NCBI GenBank assembly: GCA_903838705.1
Contig: CAILZL010000008.1
Location: 1-64,000 of the forward strand
Direction of reading: 5' to 3'
From: an uncultured Pseudomonadota bacterium
GTDB lineage: Bacteria; Pseudomonadota; Gammaproteobacteria; Steroidobacterales; Steroidobacteraceae
DNA: 64,000 bases
Part shown: positions 26,091 through 39,126 of the stretch, in pieces
How the letters are laid out: every line of letters starts with the position of its first letter
Position numbering within the stretch: position 1 is the stretch's first letter
The notes under the pieces: generated by a model
Databases searched by the model: none
What the model was told of the DNA's origin: nothing
What the model saw: the letters and a program-made list of their open reading frames with translations, nothing else
Program-made: the position numbers and the translations under genes

Positions 26091-27284
26091 TTAAAGTTGC
26101 TTCGCGATGATGGCATCTGCCTGTGATTCTGCCTGCGACAGATCCAGTGCATACACACTGGTTTCCGCCTTGAAACCGCTTCCAGCTATGGGCGGCAGTA
26201 CCGCACCGCTCCGGTCGTGTGTATCCACCGTGACTTCTGTTGACAGTCCAACCCGCAAGGGATGTTGTTCAACTTCTTTCTGATCAAGAGTAATGCGTAC
26301 CGGGACACGCTGAATTACCTTGATCCAGTTCCCCGACGCATTTTGTGCCGGCAGTAACGCGAATGCAGCGCCGGTTCCGGCTGCAATGCCACTGACCTTG
26401 CCATGAAATATCGAGTCGTTGCCATACAGGTCACTCTTCACTTCCACGGGTTGACCGATGCGCAGGTTGCGCAACTGATTTTCCTTGAAATTGGCATCCA
26501 CCCACACCGTGCCGAGGGGAATGATAGATAACAGCGATTGTCCCGGTTGCACATGCTGTCCCGGCTGGAGTGCCTTCTGAGCAACATGACCACTAATAGG
26601 CGCAATGATCGAGGTACGTTGCAGTGCCAGCCATGCATCAATAAAAACTTGCTTGGCCTGCAACACAGAAGGATTGTTACGGACATTACTTCCATCAACC
26701 AGCGCATGCGCTGCACGCGACTGATGTTCAGCCTGTTGCAGCGCTGCCTCAGCCTGACTCACCGCTTCCCGGGCATGCCGTAATTCTTCCATTGCTATGG
26801 CTTCGTTTGCCGCCAATGGCTCTCTATGTTTCAGATCTTCTTTTGCACGTAACAGATCCAGTCTGCGACTGACCACTGCGGCATCAAACTGCCTGGCCTG
26901 TTCGTTTACCTGCCGGAACTGACGTACGCTGAGAGCCAAAGCGCTGCTGGCCTTGTCCAGAGTCGTCTGTGCATCAATGGCATCCAGCATTGCCAGTACC
27001 TGTCCTGCATTTACCAGTTGATGTTCTTCGGCCAGCACCGCTACCACCGTACCGGGTATTTGTGATGTCAAAGTAACCTGCGTTCCACCTACGTAAGCAT
27101 CATCAGTGCGTTCGCGCATCGCAAAAACAAACTGCCACAATAAAGTGAACACGATAAGTACAACAACCAGTACCGTGGTCACTACGCTGATCATCCGCTT
27201 TCGCTTGCCGTTGTTCTGCACCGGTCTTCTATCATCGGCTGTGTCGATAACGGGTTCCTGCACCGGGTTACTTTCTGTACTCAT
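26091..27284 (-). CDS. emrA: EmrA/HlyD-type membrane fusion protein
   Basis: A 397-residue periplasmic adaptor anchored by one N-terminal membrane helix (VVTTVLVVVLIVFTLLWQFV, about residues 33-52). After it comes a biotinyl-lipoyl-like half domain (GGTQVTLTSQIPGTVVAVLA), a coiled-coil hairpin rich in Ala/Gln/Glu (about residues 110-200) and the second lipoyl half with GHVAQKALQPGQHVQPG. It is encoded between the TolC-like channel and EmrB genes and links the two. Confidence 0.93.
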   Translation of the reverse strand: MSTESNPVQEPVIDTADDRRPVQNNGKRKRMISVVTTVLVVVLIVFTLLWQFVFAMRERTDDAYVGGTQVTLTSQIPGTVVAVLAEEHQLVNAGQVLAMLDAIDAQTTLDKASSALALSVRQFRQVNEQARQFDAAVVSRRLDLLRAKEDLKHREPLAANEAIAMEELRHAREAVSQAEAALQQAEHQSRAAHALVDGSNVRNNPSVLQAKQVFIDAWLALQRTSIIAPISGHVAQKALQPGQHVQPGQSLLSIIPLGTVWVDANFKENQLRNLRIGQPVEVKSDLYGNDSIFHGKVSGIAAGTGAAFALLPAQNASGNWIKVIQRVPVRITLDQKEVEQHPLRVGLSTEVTVDTHDRSGAVLPPIAGSGFKAETSVYALDLSQAESQADAIIAKQL

Positions 27285-27310
27285 GAGTAATTCTCAACTG
27301 AAGTCATTCG

Positions 27311-28756
27311 TCACAAGGCTGGAGCGGTCATCGCTACCGCAGCAGTGGCTGGTACATCCGCATTCATGTATCCACCGCCCAGAGCTCCTATCATTTCAAG
27401 CTCAGCAAACAATGCCTCTGCATCCATATTGGTGAGCTCAGCCCGCTGCTGCTGCAACGTTTGTGCGGCAACCAATTGTGCGCGTGCGTCCGTCAAACCC
27501 TGCGATTTACGTTGGGTTGCCAGCTGCAATAATTGTTCAGCAGCACTGACCTGTATTTCTTGTTCTTTGTGCAATCTGGCAATTTGCTGCATCTTCACAG
27601 TCTGAGCGGCCACTTCTCGTGCGGCGTTCACTACTGTTTCGTTGTAAAGCGTGATCGCTGATTCCAGCTGCGCAGCGCGCACGCCATATTGCGCCTGCAA
27701 CCGTCCAGCATCGAAGATCGGCAAGTGCAATGCGGCACCAACGCTTGGCACTGCACTGCCCGCGTTCATCAGCTTTCCAAGTTCAATGCTTGAAAAGCCG
27801 GCAAGTGCATTAATGCTGATGTCAGGCATGAACTCAGCGTGGGCAATATTCAAACGCTGCTGCGCTGCTTCTACCTGCCAGTGGCTGGCATCGATATCCG
27901 CCCGTCTTGCCAGCAGGTCAAGGTTCACATTATCCGGTAAGTGCAGATTGGCTTTGGGCAGGACTTGCACCGTAAAGGGAATCAGCTCATCACTACTGAT
28001 ACCCAGTAAGCACGAAATCATTACCCGGCGCATCTCGCTGGAAGAACTCATGTTCACTATGAATTCCTGCAAGGCTGCGCTTTCCATATCCAGGGCATGC
28101 AATCCGTCTGCTGAATCCAGCTGCGCTTTGAGCCGCGATTGCACAATGTCACGTCGCTGCGCAATCAGGGCTTGTTGCTGCCTGGCAATGCCGATCTGTG
28201 CCTGATCAGATTGCCAGCCAAAGTAAGCCGACGCGATAACCGTGCTCAAGCGTATGGCAGCGGCATTACGTTCTGCCTGTGCCACATGCGCATCATCCAT
28301 AGATGCAGTGAGCGTAGCTCGCTGTTTGTGCCACCAGTCAAAGCTGTAGCTTGCCCGGATGCCAAGATCAGCCTGGTTATACCAGTGGAAGCCGAGAAAC
28401 TTTGGCGGGAACAGGCCATTGTCACTCAGGCGTTGTCTTGCAGCATCAGCGTAGCCATTTACCTGTATGCCCTCCTGTGCTGCCGATGCCCGAATCATTT
28501 CCTTTGCCTGTTCCACTCGAGCTTCTGCCGTAGAAATACCCGGTGCAGTTTTCAGAGCCTGTTCAATCAGTGAATTCAGCGTTTCATCCTGATATTGCAC
28601 CCACCAGTTTTTATCTGGCCATTGTCCAGGCTCTGGCTCCGTGACGATAACTGGTGCCACCTTTAGCGGTTTTGTAGTGATATGAGTCTGGGGACTGACT
28701 GCACATGCTGCCAGCATCGTCCCCATCAAGCCTGTCAGCAATTTCATCTTGTGCAT
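27311..28756 (-). CDS. TolC/NodT-type outer membrane efflux lipoprotein
   Basis: A 481-residue outer membrane factor. The N-terminus has a lipoprotein signal with lipobox LAAC (LMGTMLAACAVSPQ), as in NodT/OprM-type channels. The body shows two OEP repeats, including SIEQALKTAPGISTAEARVE-like and INALAGFSSIELGKL segments and long coiled-coil helices. An in-frame ATG 9 bases downstream is an alternative start. It precedes emrA and emrB, supplying the outer channel. Confidence 0.9.
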   Translation of the reverse strand: MHKMKLLTGLMGTMLAACAVSPQTHITTKPLKVAPVIVTEPEPGQWPDKNWWVQYQDETLNSLIEQALKTAPGISTAEARVEQAKEMIRASAAQEGIQVNGYADAARQRLSDNGLFPPKFLGFHWYNQADLGIRASYSFDWWHKQRATLTASMDDAHVAQAERNAAAIRLSTVIASAYFGWQSDQAQIGIARQQQALIAQRRDIVQSRLKAQLDSADGLHALDMESAALQEFIVNMSSSSEMRRVMISCLLGISSDELIPFTVQVLPKANLHLPDNVNLDLLARRADIDASHWQVEAAQQRLNIAHAEFMPDISINALAGFSSIELGKLMNAGSAVPSVGAALHLPIFDAGRLQAQYGVRAAQLESAITLYNETVVNAAREVAAQTVKMQQIARLHKEQEIQVSAAEQLLQLATQRKSQGLTDARAQLVAAQTLQQQRAELTNMDAEALFAELEMIGALGGGYMNADVPATAAVAMTAPAL

Positions 28757-28765
28757 TGTTTGCTC

Positions 28766-29341
28766 TCAGCTGACTTGCTTAGAGGCAGCAGCTTCAATTG
28801 ACGAATTGCGATCAATGGTGGCGGCAATCGTCTTCAGACTTGTCAGCAAGCGCTTGAGCTCGGCACTGGAGAATTCGCTATAACTTTCACGAGCACCGTT
28901 CATCATGTTCGGCAGCATTTTTTTGATCAGCGCTGTGCCCTTGGGAGTGACTTGCAGTACCCAGCGACGGCGGTCATGTTCATCTGGACGGCGCAGAATC
29001 AGCTCACGCTCTGCCAGCGCATCTGTAATTCTTGTGATATTGGCAGGACTCTGTCCTGCATCGGTACACAGATCACTGGGATTCCCTGTTGATCCCGGCA
29101 ACGAGTACAACGAGACCAGCGCACGAAATTCACTCTCCATCAGGCCAGATGGCCGCAGCCGGGTGTCGAGTCGCTGGGTCATTTCACGACCGAGATTGAT
29201 CAACAAACGCGAGATAAGAATCTCGGTAACAGGCACATCACCAATCCGCTGCTGCATTCTGGTCAAAGATGCTTCTATTTCAGCGATTTGATTCGCCAAG
29301 GAATGGCTGGGTAAATTCGGGTTGCTGGCTACGGCACTCAT
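28766..29341 (-). CDS. MarR family transcriptional regulator
   Basis: A 191-residue winged-helix protein. The DNA-binding core runs through ESEFRALVSLYSLPG, DLCTDAGQSPANITRITDAL and the wing RRPDEHDRRRWVLQVT (about residues 70-140), as in EmrR/MprA. It is the first gene of the efflux operon and ends 9 bases before the channel gene, so it most likely represses its own operon and is released by a transported compound. The palindrome upstream (29345-29378) is the likely operator. Confidence 0.93.
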   Translation of the reverse strand: MSAVASNPNLPSHSLANQIAEIEASLTRMQQRIGDVPVTEILISRLLINLGREMTQRLDTRLRPSGLMESEFRALVSLYSLPGSTGNPSDLCTDAGQSPANITRITDALAERELILRRPDEHDRRRWVLQVTPKGTALIKKMLPNMMNGARESYSEFSSAELKRLLTSLKTIAATIDRNSSIEAAASKQVS

Positions 29342-29344
29342 AAT

Positions 29345-29378
29345 ATATTCATCGGTTAATATTACCGTGATGAAATAT
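29345..29378. promoter_or_regulatory. Probable MarR operator
   Basis: An imperfect palindrome immediately before the marR ATG: arm ATATTCATCGGT and arm ACCGTGATGAAATAT around a TAATATTA core. MarR-family operators are usually AT-rich palindromes overlapping the promoter of the regulator, as here. Confidence 0.5.
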
Positions 29379-29491
29379 TAGTTCCAGTAGTTATTCGCCG
29401 TCAATCAAAATCACTTTATATTTCACGAAGGTGAATACGCATCCACTGCGTTGGAGTGAGCAGGGCTGCGCTTCCTGTCGCGCTTGATTAC

Positions 29492-30130
29492 CTAGATATG
29501 CGCGCTGTTACCCACGTTGCGCATTGACTGATCATGCCAGCGTGCCAGCAGTACTGCACACAACGATCCGAGCAAAGCCATGAACATGTCTGATTGTGTG
29601 TCCCACACATCACCCTGTGTGCCCAGGAAATCGGTTGCCCCTGAACCGAGCATGAGTGCTGAAGCCCACTCGACCAGTTCGTACAGCGCACTGATAGCCA
29701 TGCAGGTACATACCGTCAGTATGGCGAGAAGATGCCGCACAGAAATTCGATACACCCGAACCAGCAGTTCCCGCACCACAAAGGCCGGCACGAATCCCTG
29801 TGCGAAGTGACCGATCTTGTCGTAATTGTTGCGCGTCCAGCCAAACCAGTCCTGCATCCAGAAACCCAGCGGAACGCGTGCATAAGTATAAGCACCACCC
29901 ACCATCAGGATCAGTCCATGCGCTATCAGTAATGCATATACCACCGGAGTAAACACAAACTGTTTGCGCGACCACCACAGCACAGGCATGAGGATCAGGC
30001 ATGGCATGACTTCCATCAGCCAGGTGCTGCGATCAAATGGCGCACGCCCGGAGATGAGCAACCCCAATGTCCATATCACCACCAGTGCCAGCAGCATGCG
30101 CTGGGAGGATTTCATCTCTACCGCTTTCAT
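29492..30130 (-). CDS. yjdF: YjdF/DUF2238 family inner membrane protein
   Basis: A 212-residue polytopic membrane protein with about six helices. The conserved core YDKIGHFAQGFVPAFVVREL (about residues 107-126) and ALYELVEWASALMLGSGATDFLGTQGD (about 160-186) identify DUF2238. The family role is unknown. An alternative ATG lies 15 bases downstream with a GGTAGAG ribosome-like site. It follows gyrB on the same strand with 42 bases between. Confidence 0.85.
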   Translation of the reverse strand: MKAVEMKSSQRMLLALVVIWTLGLLISGRAPFDRSTWLMEVMPCLILMPVLWWSRKQFVFTPVVYALLIAHGLILMVGGAYTYARVPLGFWMQDWFGWTRNNYDKIGHFAQGFVPAFVVRELLVRVYRISVRHLLAILTVCTCMAISALYELVEWASALMLGSGATDFLGTQGDVWDTQSDMFMALLGSLCAVLLARWHDQSMRNVGNSAHI

Positions 30131-30172
30131 GCCGATTCAGATTGAACTATGACTCGCAACATTTGCTGAAAA

Positions 30173-33690
<3,518 letters not shown>

Positions 33691-33709
33691 TTATAAGCCT
33701 GATCGACGC

Positions 33710-34807
33710 TTATAGCCGCATCGGCATGACCACGTAACGAGAAGCAACCGCTCCTGGCGACTTGATCAGGCAGCTGCTGTTGCCATCGGTGAAACCCAGT
33801 TCAACCTGATCGCCATCGACTGCGGTCAGGGCTTCAAGCAGGTAATTGACGTTAAAACCAATTTCCATGGCTTCACCGGTATGGGCAACTTCAAGCTCTT
33901 CCTCGGCCTCTTCCTGTTCCGGGTTATGAGCCTGCATCACCAGAACACCCGATTTAAGGGTGAGCCGGATCCCGCGATATTTCTCATTGGAAAGAATAGC
34001 TGCGCGTTGCAACGCCGCACGCAAAGAACTTCGTTCCGCTCCGACGATGCGGTTTGGATCCTGCGGGATAACCCGGCTGTAATCAGGAAAACGACCATCA
34101 ATCAATTTGGAAGTAAAGCGTACGCCATCGACACTGATGCGCATGTGATTTGAACTGATGCTGATGTGAACATCGCCCTGATTGCCCAGAACGCGTTGCA
34201 ACTCGAGTACGCCTTTACGTGGCAGGATCACCTGCAGGGTTGTTGTTACCGGCTGCAGCAATTTAGCTTCAGCCAGTGCAAGCCGGTGCCCATCTGTTGC
34301 TACCAGTCTCAATTGTTGTCCACTCAGTTCGAACAGCAAACCATTGAGGTAGTAACGAACATCCTGCTGTGCCATCGAAAAATGGGTTTTATCAAGCAGC
34401 GTCTTCATGTCGGTTTGCGCCAGACTGATTTGCTGCTTGATCTCAATATTTTCAATAACAGGAAAATCGCTGGCTGGCAGGGTTGCGAGTGTGAATCGAC
34501 TCTTACCGGAACGGATGACTGCGCGCTCACCTTCAACAGTCAGAGTAACGCTGGCTTTTTCAGGCAGGGCTTTGATGATGTCCAGGAGCTTTCGTCCGGG
34601 AATGGTTATCTCACCGGGTTCCGCTACATTTGCGGTGCCGTTGGCGCTGAGTTCAACTTCAAGGTCAGTCGCCGTCATGGTCAAGCCATCAGATTTTGCC
34701 ATCACCATCACATTGGAAAGTATCGGCATGGTCTGTCGACGCTCGACTACACCAATCACGGCCTGCAAAGGTGAAAGCATTGCTTCGCGTTCTGCGCTGA
34801 ACTTCAT
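33710..34807 (-). CDS. dnaN: DNA polymerase III beta sliding clamp
   Basis: A 365-residue ring clamp subunit built of three repeated domains, with the N-terminal MKFSAEREAMLSPLQAVIGV, the central ILPRKGVLELQRVLG and the C-terminal SCLIKSPGAVASRYVVMPMRL, which carries the client-binding pocket residues. The promoter should lie in the AT-rich gap next to dnaA. Confidence 0.98.
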   Translation of the reverse strand: MKFSAEREAMLSPLQAVIGVVERRQTMPILSNVMVMAKSDGLTMTATDLEVELSANGTANVAEPGEITIPGRKLLDIIKALPEKASVTLTVEGERAVIRSGKSRFTLATLPASDFPVIENIEIKQQISLAQTDMKTLLDKTHFSMAQQDVRYYLNGLLFELSGQQLRLVATDGHRLALAEAKLLQPVTTTLQVILPRKGVLELQRVLGNQGDVHISISSNHMRISVDGVRFTSKLIDGRFPDYSRVIPQDPNRIVGAERSSLRAALQRAAILSNEKYRGIRLTLKSGVLVMQAHNPEQEEAEEELEVAHTGEAMEIGFNVNYLLEALTAVDGDQVELGFTDGNSSCLIKSPGAVASRYVVMPMRL

Positions 34808-34994
34808 TTCGACACCATCTGTAATCAGTATTTCTTAATTAAATATATATCTAAATTAAAACTATTATTGTTACTACTAAGCAAGCAATTATCAGTGGAT
34901 AACTCAATTATTTTCAATATATTCAATACGTTGTATTAACTGAATACCCATATGGAATGCTCTTGAAAGGTAATCCATGATCCTGTTCATTGTT

Positions 34995-35003
34995 TGTGGA
35001 TAA
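34995..35003 (-). promoter_or_regulatory. DnaA box
   Basis: Perfect TTATCCACA on the minus strand. Confidence 0.75.
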
Positions 35004-35028
35004 AAAGCAGATTAACAATGCACACATT

Positions 35029-35037
35029 TTATCCACA
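35029..35037 (+). promoter_or_regulatory. DnaA box
   Basis: Perfect TTATCCACA on the plus strand, 25 bases from the box at 34995-35003 and facing it. Confidence 0.75.
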
Positions 35038-35048
35038 GCATTAACACA

Positions 35049-36416
35049 TCAACCAGTCAAAGTTCGTAACAAGTTTGAATAGTCTTCCCGGCTTCGAATA
35101 TCCGTCTCCCGCAAATCCTTGATTACACGACATGCATGCATGACCGTTGTGTGGTCACGTCCGCCGAAGGCATCGCCGATTTCAGGAAGACTGTGCGAGG
35201 TCAGCTCCTTGGCCATTGCCATGGCCATCTGCCTGGGACGGGCGATGGACCGGCTTCGGCGTTTGGACAACAGATCAGCAACCCTCAGCTTGTAGTACTC
35301 AGCTACGGTTTTCTGGATGTTGTCCACTGTGACCAGACGATCCTGCAAGGCTAACAGGTCACGCAGGGCTTCTTTGGTGAAATCGAGGGTAATAGGTCGC
35401 CCCGTGAATTGAGCATTGGCGACCACACGTCGCAGCGCCCCTTCCAGCTCTCGCACATTCGAACGAATTCGTTTGGCGATAAAAAAAGCCACTTCATCAG
35501 GCAGGTTAACATTTGTCAGTGCTGCCTTGCTCATGAGGATCGCCACACTGGTTTCCAGTTCAGGCGGTTCAACAGACACGGTCAGACCCCAGCCAAAGCG
35601 GGATTTGAGCCGATCCTCCAGCCCGTCCACTTCCTTGGGGTAACGGTCGCAGGTGAGAATGATCTGCTGCTGCGCTTCGAACAGGGCGTTGAAGGTGTGG
35701 AAAAACTCTTCCTGAGAGCGGTCTTTTCCGGCAAAAAACTGAATATCGTCGATCAGCAAAGCATCCAGCGAGCGATATGCTGTCTTGAATTCATTGATGG
35801 TGTTGTGCTGCAGTGCTTTCACCATATCACCCACAAACCGCTCCGAGTGAACATAGGCAATGCGTGCATTCGGACGGACACTGCGGATGGTGTTGCCCAC
35901 CGCATGCATGAGGTGAGTCTTGCCCAGACCCACTCCCCCGTAAATGAACAGAGGGTTATACGCGCGACCCGGATTTTCAGCTACTTGCTGGGCTGCGGCG
36001 CGAGCCAGTTGATTGCTCTTGCCCTCCACAAAATTGCTGAAAGTAAATTCGGGGTTCAAACGCCCGCCCAGCATACTGAAAGCAGATTTGGCAGGAATCT
36101 GTGCTGGTCCAGCCTCACGAGGGGCAGTCGGCTCACTGGTCTGAACCTGTGGTTTGGAGCCCACTTCGAGACTGACGGTGGGTATCTGTTCGCCCGAGGA
36201 GCTGTCTGTCAGACGAGCACACAGATCATTGATACGGGGCAGCACATTCTGCTGGACCCATTCGGCCACAAACCGGTTAGGTGCAAACAGACGCAGTTCG
36301 GAACCATCCATCACCACTTGCAGGGGTCTGACCCAGGTGTTGAATTGCTGCTCGACCATTTCGGCTTCAAGCTGATGAAAACAACGGTTCCACAACGACC
36401 CAGACAAGGTTCGCAC
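35049..36416 (-). CDS. dnaA: Chromosomal replication initiator DnaA
   Basis: AAA+ initiator that opens oriC. The 455-residue protein has an N-terminal helicase-loading domain ([14 protein letters not shown]), a poorly conserved linker, Walker [14 protein letters not shown] (about residue 165), Walker [12 protein letters not shown] and the box-binding HTH with [18 protein letters not shown]. The start is GTG at 36416. A DnaA box 67 bases upstream suggests autoregulation. Confidence 0.98.
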   Translation of the reverse strand: MRTLSGSLWNRCFHQLEAEMVEQQFNTWVRPLQVVMDGSELRLFAPNRFVAEWVQQNVLPRINDLCARLTDSSSGEQIPTVSLEVGSKPQVQTSEPTAPREAGPAQIPAKSAFSMLGGRLNPEFTFSNFVEGKSNQLARAAAQQVAENPGRAYNPLFIYGGVGLGKTHLMHAVGNTIRSVRPNARIAYVHSERFVGDMVKALQHNTINEFKTAYRSLDALLIDDIQFFAGKDRSQEEFFHTFNALFEAQQQIILTCDRYPKEVDGLEDRLKSRFGWGLTVSVEPPELETSVAILMSKAALTNVNLPDEVAFFIAKRIRSNVRELEGALRRVVANAQFTGRPITLDFTKEALRDLLALQDRLVTVDNIQKTVAEYYKLRVADLLSKRRSRSIARPRQMAMAMAKELTSHSLPEIGDAFGGRDHTTVMHACRVIKDLRETDIRSREDYSNLLRTLTG

Positions 36417-36483
36417 TCTCTACGTGATATTAAGAAATTAGGGGGAGCGGCAGACCGGAGAGTCTATACCTAGAGCGAGGGAC

Positions 36484-36492
36484 TTATCCACA
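36484..36492 (+). promoter_or_regulatory. DnaA box upstream of dnaA
   Basis: Perfect TTATCCACA in the dnaA-rpmH gap; a likely autoregulatory site for dnaA or an outlying origin box. Confidence 0.65.
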
Positions 36493-36556
36493 GGCTTGAT
36501 GCATCACTGAACGTCGCCTCGACCAGAATTCCATCAACTGATATCTATCTTCCAAC

Positions 36557-36585
36557 TTGACACCTTGGCAACCTGCCCGTACCCT
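36557..36585 (+). promoter_or_regulatory. Promoter of rpmH-rnpA-yidD-yidC-mnmE
   Basis: A perfect -35 TTGACA (36557-36562), 17 bases, then TACCCT (36580-36585) as a weak -10. The transcript would begin about 50 bases before rpmH. Confidence 0.5.
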
Positions 36586-36644
36586 TGCCGCCCCGTAAGA
36601 GATGGCACCCGGTTTATCGGGCACCAGAGTTCAGGAATCTTCCC

Positions 36645-36779
36645 ATGAAGCGCACATATCAACCCAGTAATCTGCACCGGAAACGCGTACACGGTTTTCG
36701 TGCACGCATGGCAACCAAGGGTGGCCGTCTGGTGTTGGCTCGTCGCCGTGCCAAGGGCCGCAAGCGACTTTGCGTCTAA
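36645..36779 (+). CDS. rpmH: 50S ribosomal protein L34
   Basis: The 44-residue protein reads [20 protein letters not shown] and ends in a basic GRKRLCV tail; the sequence is invariant enough to be certain. The longer frame upstream is not L34, so the start is the internal ATG at 36645. It is the first gene of the operon, and its end overlaps rnpA. Confidence 0.98.
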   Translation: MKRTYQPSNLHRKRVHGFRARMATKGGRLVLARRRAKGRKRLCV

Positions 36780-37186
36780 GTGACGAACTGTCAACAGCAA
36801 GTTCGTCCCCCAACCCCTGCCAGAGTCGTGTGTCAACTTTTACACCGGCACAACGTCTGGTTCATAAATCCCAGTTTGATGCCGTATACCAGCGGGGCAG
36901 CAACAAACTGGGCGATGCCTGCTTCCTCGTATTGATCAGGCCCAATAGTCTGGGTATGGCCCGACTCGGGCTATCAGTTTCGGCTCGTACCGTGGGCAAT
37001 GCAGTGAATCGTAATCGCATCAAGCGCGTCATCCGTGAATCCTTCCGTTTGAATACGGCGAATTTACCAGCTGTTGATATAGTCGTTAACACCCGACCGG
37101 GTGCGCGTGAATCGACTAACGCGCAGCTTGCAAACCGTCTGGCCCAGCATTGGCAGGAAATGGTGAAGCGATGCGCTACTTCCTGA
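36770..37186 (+). CDS. rnpA: Ribonuclease P protein component
   Basis: Basic protein that helps the RNase P RNA process tRNA 5' ends. The signature [20 protein letters not shown] followed by KRVIRESFR matches RnpA. The TTG at 36770 overlaps rpmH by 10 bases and gives 138 residues, somewhat long; an in-frame GTG at 36830 would give 118 residues, nearer the usual length. The start is therefore uncertain. Confidence 0.93.
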   Translation: MRLSDELSTASSSPNPCQSRVSTFTPAQRLVHKSQFDAVYQRGSNKLGDACFLVLIRPNSLGMARLGLSVSARTVGNAVNRNRIKRVIRESFRLNTANLPAVDIVVNTRPGARESTNAQLANRLAQHWQEMVKRCATS

Positions 37187-37455
37187 ACAGGCTGATTGCA
37201 GGCTACCGTTACTTCATCAGTCCCTTGCTGGGACAGAACTGCCGTTTCTATCCGAGTTGTTCCTGCTATGCGCAACAGGCATTACTGCAACATGGCAGCC
37301 TGAAAGGCACATGGCTCAGTTTGCGGCGCATCACACGATGCCATCCCCTGCATGCGGGGGGCTACGATCCAGTACCACCTGCAGCAGGCAAGGCAGCCGA
37401 ACCCATTACAAATTCAAATTTCTCAACCCAATCCGGCGATTGTTCCCATGGATAA
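37171..37455 (+). CDS. yidD: Membrane protein insertion efficiency factor YidD
   Basis: A 94-residue small membrane-associated protein with the family's core [20 protein letters not shown] and [18 protein letters not shown] followed by GGYDPVP. It acts with YidC in membrane protein insertion. The ATG overlaps rnpA by 16 bases and the end overlaps the yidC start by 8, so the whole cluster is coupled. Confidence 0.95.
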   Translation: MRYFLNRLIAGYRYFISPLLGQNCRFYPSCSCYAQQALLQHGSLKGTWLSLRRITRCHPLHAGGYDPVPPAAGKAAEPITNSNFSTQSGDCSHG

Positions 37456-39106
37456 GCTACGCATATTTTTATGGGGCGCGGCAGGTGTACTGCTGTGGCT
37501 CAACCTGGTGACCTGGCAGCATGATTATCCGCAGGTAGAGTCAGTCGCAGCACCTGCTATCAGCAGTTCCAGTGCTGCACCAGCAGTTCCGGTATTGCCA
37601 ACCACCAGTGCCAGCAGTTCTTCAGTATCGTCACCTGATGCAGTGACAACGGCTGTGGTGGCACCAGAGGTCAGTGCAGGCACCAAAATTCATGTTGTGA
37701 CTGATGTGCTTGACCTTGATATCAACACCCGTGGCGGAGATATCGAGCGCGCCAGTCTGCTCAAGTATTCAGTATCCCTGGATCAACCGGACAACAAGGT
37801 TCAGCTGCTCAGTGATGCGCCGGCAACTCTGTTCGTAGCCCGTTCGGGGCTGGCGACCAAGTCAGCCGCTGCGCCCATCTATACCAGCGCAGCCAGCGAG
37901 TACCGGCTTGCGGATGGACAAACTGAACTGAACATTCCGCTGACCTATACCGATGCCGATGGTGTGACTATCACCAAGACATTTACCCTCAAGCGCGGCA
38001 GTTACGCACTGGACGTAGGTTACGCCATCAACAACGCCAGCAGCATGGAATGGCAGGGCGCATCCTACGTGCAGCTGTTCCGCCATGATCTGCCTGTAAA
38101 GTATTCAATGCAGGATCCAGCAACCATTGCCTATCGCGGTCCGGCGATTTACAACGGCAAGGCTTACCGCAAACTTAAAGTGACCGATAGTGAAGACAGC
38201 AAATACATGGCTACCACCACCGGTGGCTGGATGGCCGGCTTGCAGCATTACTTTGTAGTAGCGGCCGTTCCTGCCGGTGACAAGGCGTATGACTATTCTC
38301 TCTCAGTTGATGCCGGCAACAATTACACCCTGACTTATCGAGGGCCGCTGCAAAGTGTCGCCGCAGGCAGCACCGCCCAAGTGCATGAGGCACTTTTTAT
38401 CGGACCAAAGTTGCAAGATCAGCTGGCTGCAACAGGCCCGGATCTGAACCGCACCACCGATTACGGCAAGCTGTACATCATTGCCAAGCCTTTGTTCACC
38501 ATCCTGCAGTTTGTGCACCGCTTTATCAGCAACTGGGGCATCGCCATTATGGTGACCACGATGCTCATCAAGCTGGCGTTCTATCGGCTGACAGCATCCA
38601 GTGGTCGATCCATGGCCAAGATGCGCACCATCGCGCCCAAGATGAAAGCCATACAGGAGCGCTTCAAGGATGATCGCGAAGCCCTTGGCCGTGCCACCAT
38701 GGAGTTATACAAAAAGGAAAAAATCAATCCAGTGGCAGGCTGCCTGCCCATGCTCATTCAGATCCCGTTTTTCATGGGCTTTTATTGGGTATTGCTGGAA
38801 AGTGTTGAATTGCGACAGGCACCCTTCTTTGCCTGGGTAACCGATCTGTCATCACGCGATCCGTATTTCATTCTGCCGTTGATCATGGGTGCTGCTAACT
38901 TTGCGCAGTTCAAGATGAATCCGCCGCCGGCTGATCCGATGCAGGCCAAGGTCATGGCATTCATGCCGATCGTCATGACCGTGATGATGGCGTGGTTCCC
39001 CTCAGGTCTGGTGCTGTACTGGATAACCAACACATTGATTTCTGCATTGCAGCAATGGCGCATCAACAAGCTGGTGGCTGCCGACAGCAAACACGCAATG
39101 GCCTGA
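37448..39106 (+). CDS. yidC: Membrane protein insertase YidC
   Basis: A 552-residue Oxa1-superfamily insertase from the ATG at 37448 ([20 protein letters not shown]). One N-terminal helix and a Ser/Ala/Pro-rich linker lead to the periplasmic beta-sandwich domain (about residues 75-330), then the five conserved membrane helices, with [13 protein letters not shown]-like and [20 protein letters not shown] segments. The conserved substrate-groove Arg is expected near [11 protein letters not shown]. Position after yidD is classical. Confidence 0.97.
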   Translation: MDKLRIFLWGAAGVLLWLNLVTWQHDYPQVESVAAPAISSSSAAPAVPVLPTTSASSSSVSSPDAVTTAVVAPEVSAGTKIHVVTDVLDLDINTRGGDIERASLLKYSVSLDQPDNKVQLLSDAPATLFVARSGLATKSAAAPIYTSAASEYRLADGQTELNIPLTYTDADGVTITKTFTLKRGSYALDVGYAINNASSMEWQGASYVQLFRHDLPVKYSMQDPATIAYRGPAIYNGKAYRKLKVTDSEDSKYMATTTGGWMAGLQHYFVVAAVPAGDKAYDYSLSVDAGNNYTLTYRGPLQSVAAGSTAQVHEALFIGPKLQDQLAATGPDLNRTTDYGKLYIIAKPLFTILQFVHRFISNWGIAIMVTTMLIKLAFYRLTASSGRSMAKMRTIAPKMKAIQERFKDDREALGRATMELYKKEKINPVAGCLPMLIQIPFFMGFYWVLLESVELRQAPFFAWVTDLSSRDPYFILPLIMGAANFAQFKMNPPPADPMQAKVMAFMPIVMTVMMAWFPSGLVLYWITNTLISALQQWRINKLVAADSKHAMA

Positions 39107-39126
39107 ACCAGAAATTTCGCTGAGTC

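Larger units (their letters stand above)
34808..35048. other. Candidate oriC, dnaA-dnaN intergenic
   Basis: A 241-base gap that is clearly richer in A+T than its surroundings. It has two perfect DnaA boxes in inverted orientation, TGTGGATAA at 34995-35003 and TTATCCACA at 35029-35037, one weaker box AGTGGATAA at 34894-34902, and an AT-only-rich run near 34830-34875 that could be the unwinding element. The dnaN promoter is here too. oriC could instead be on the other side of dnaA, where one box is found. Confidence 0.6.

Noticed and set aside
35409-36473. 354-residue open frame antisense to dnaA
   Set aside because: Mirror frame of a conserved gene, with no homology or start signal.
36585-36644. 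N-terminal extension of L34
   Set aside because: The first 20 residues are not part of any L34; the internal ATG gives the invariant MKRTYQPS start.
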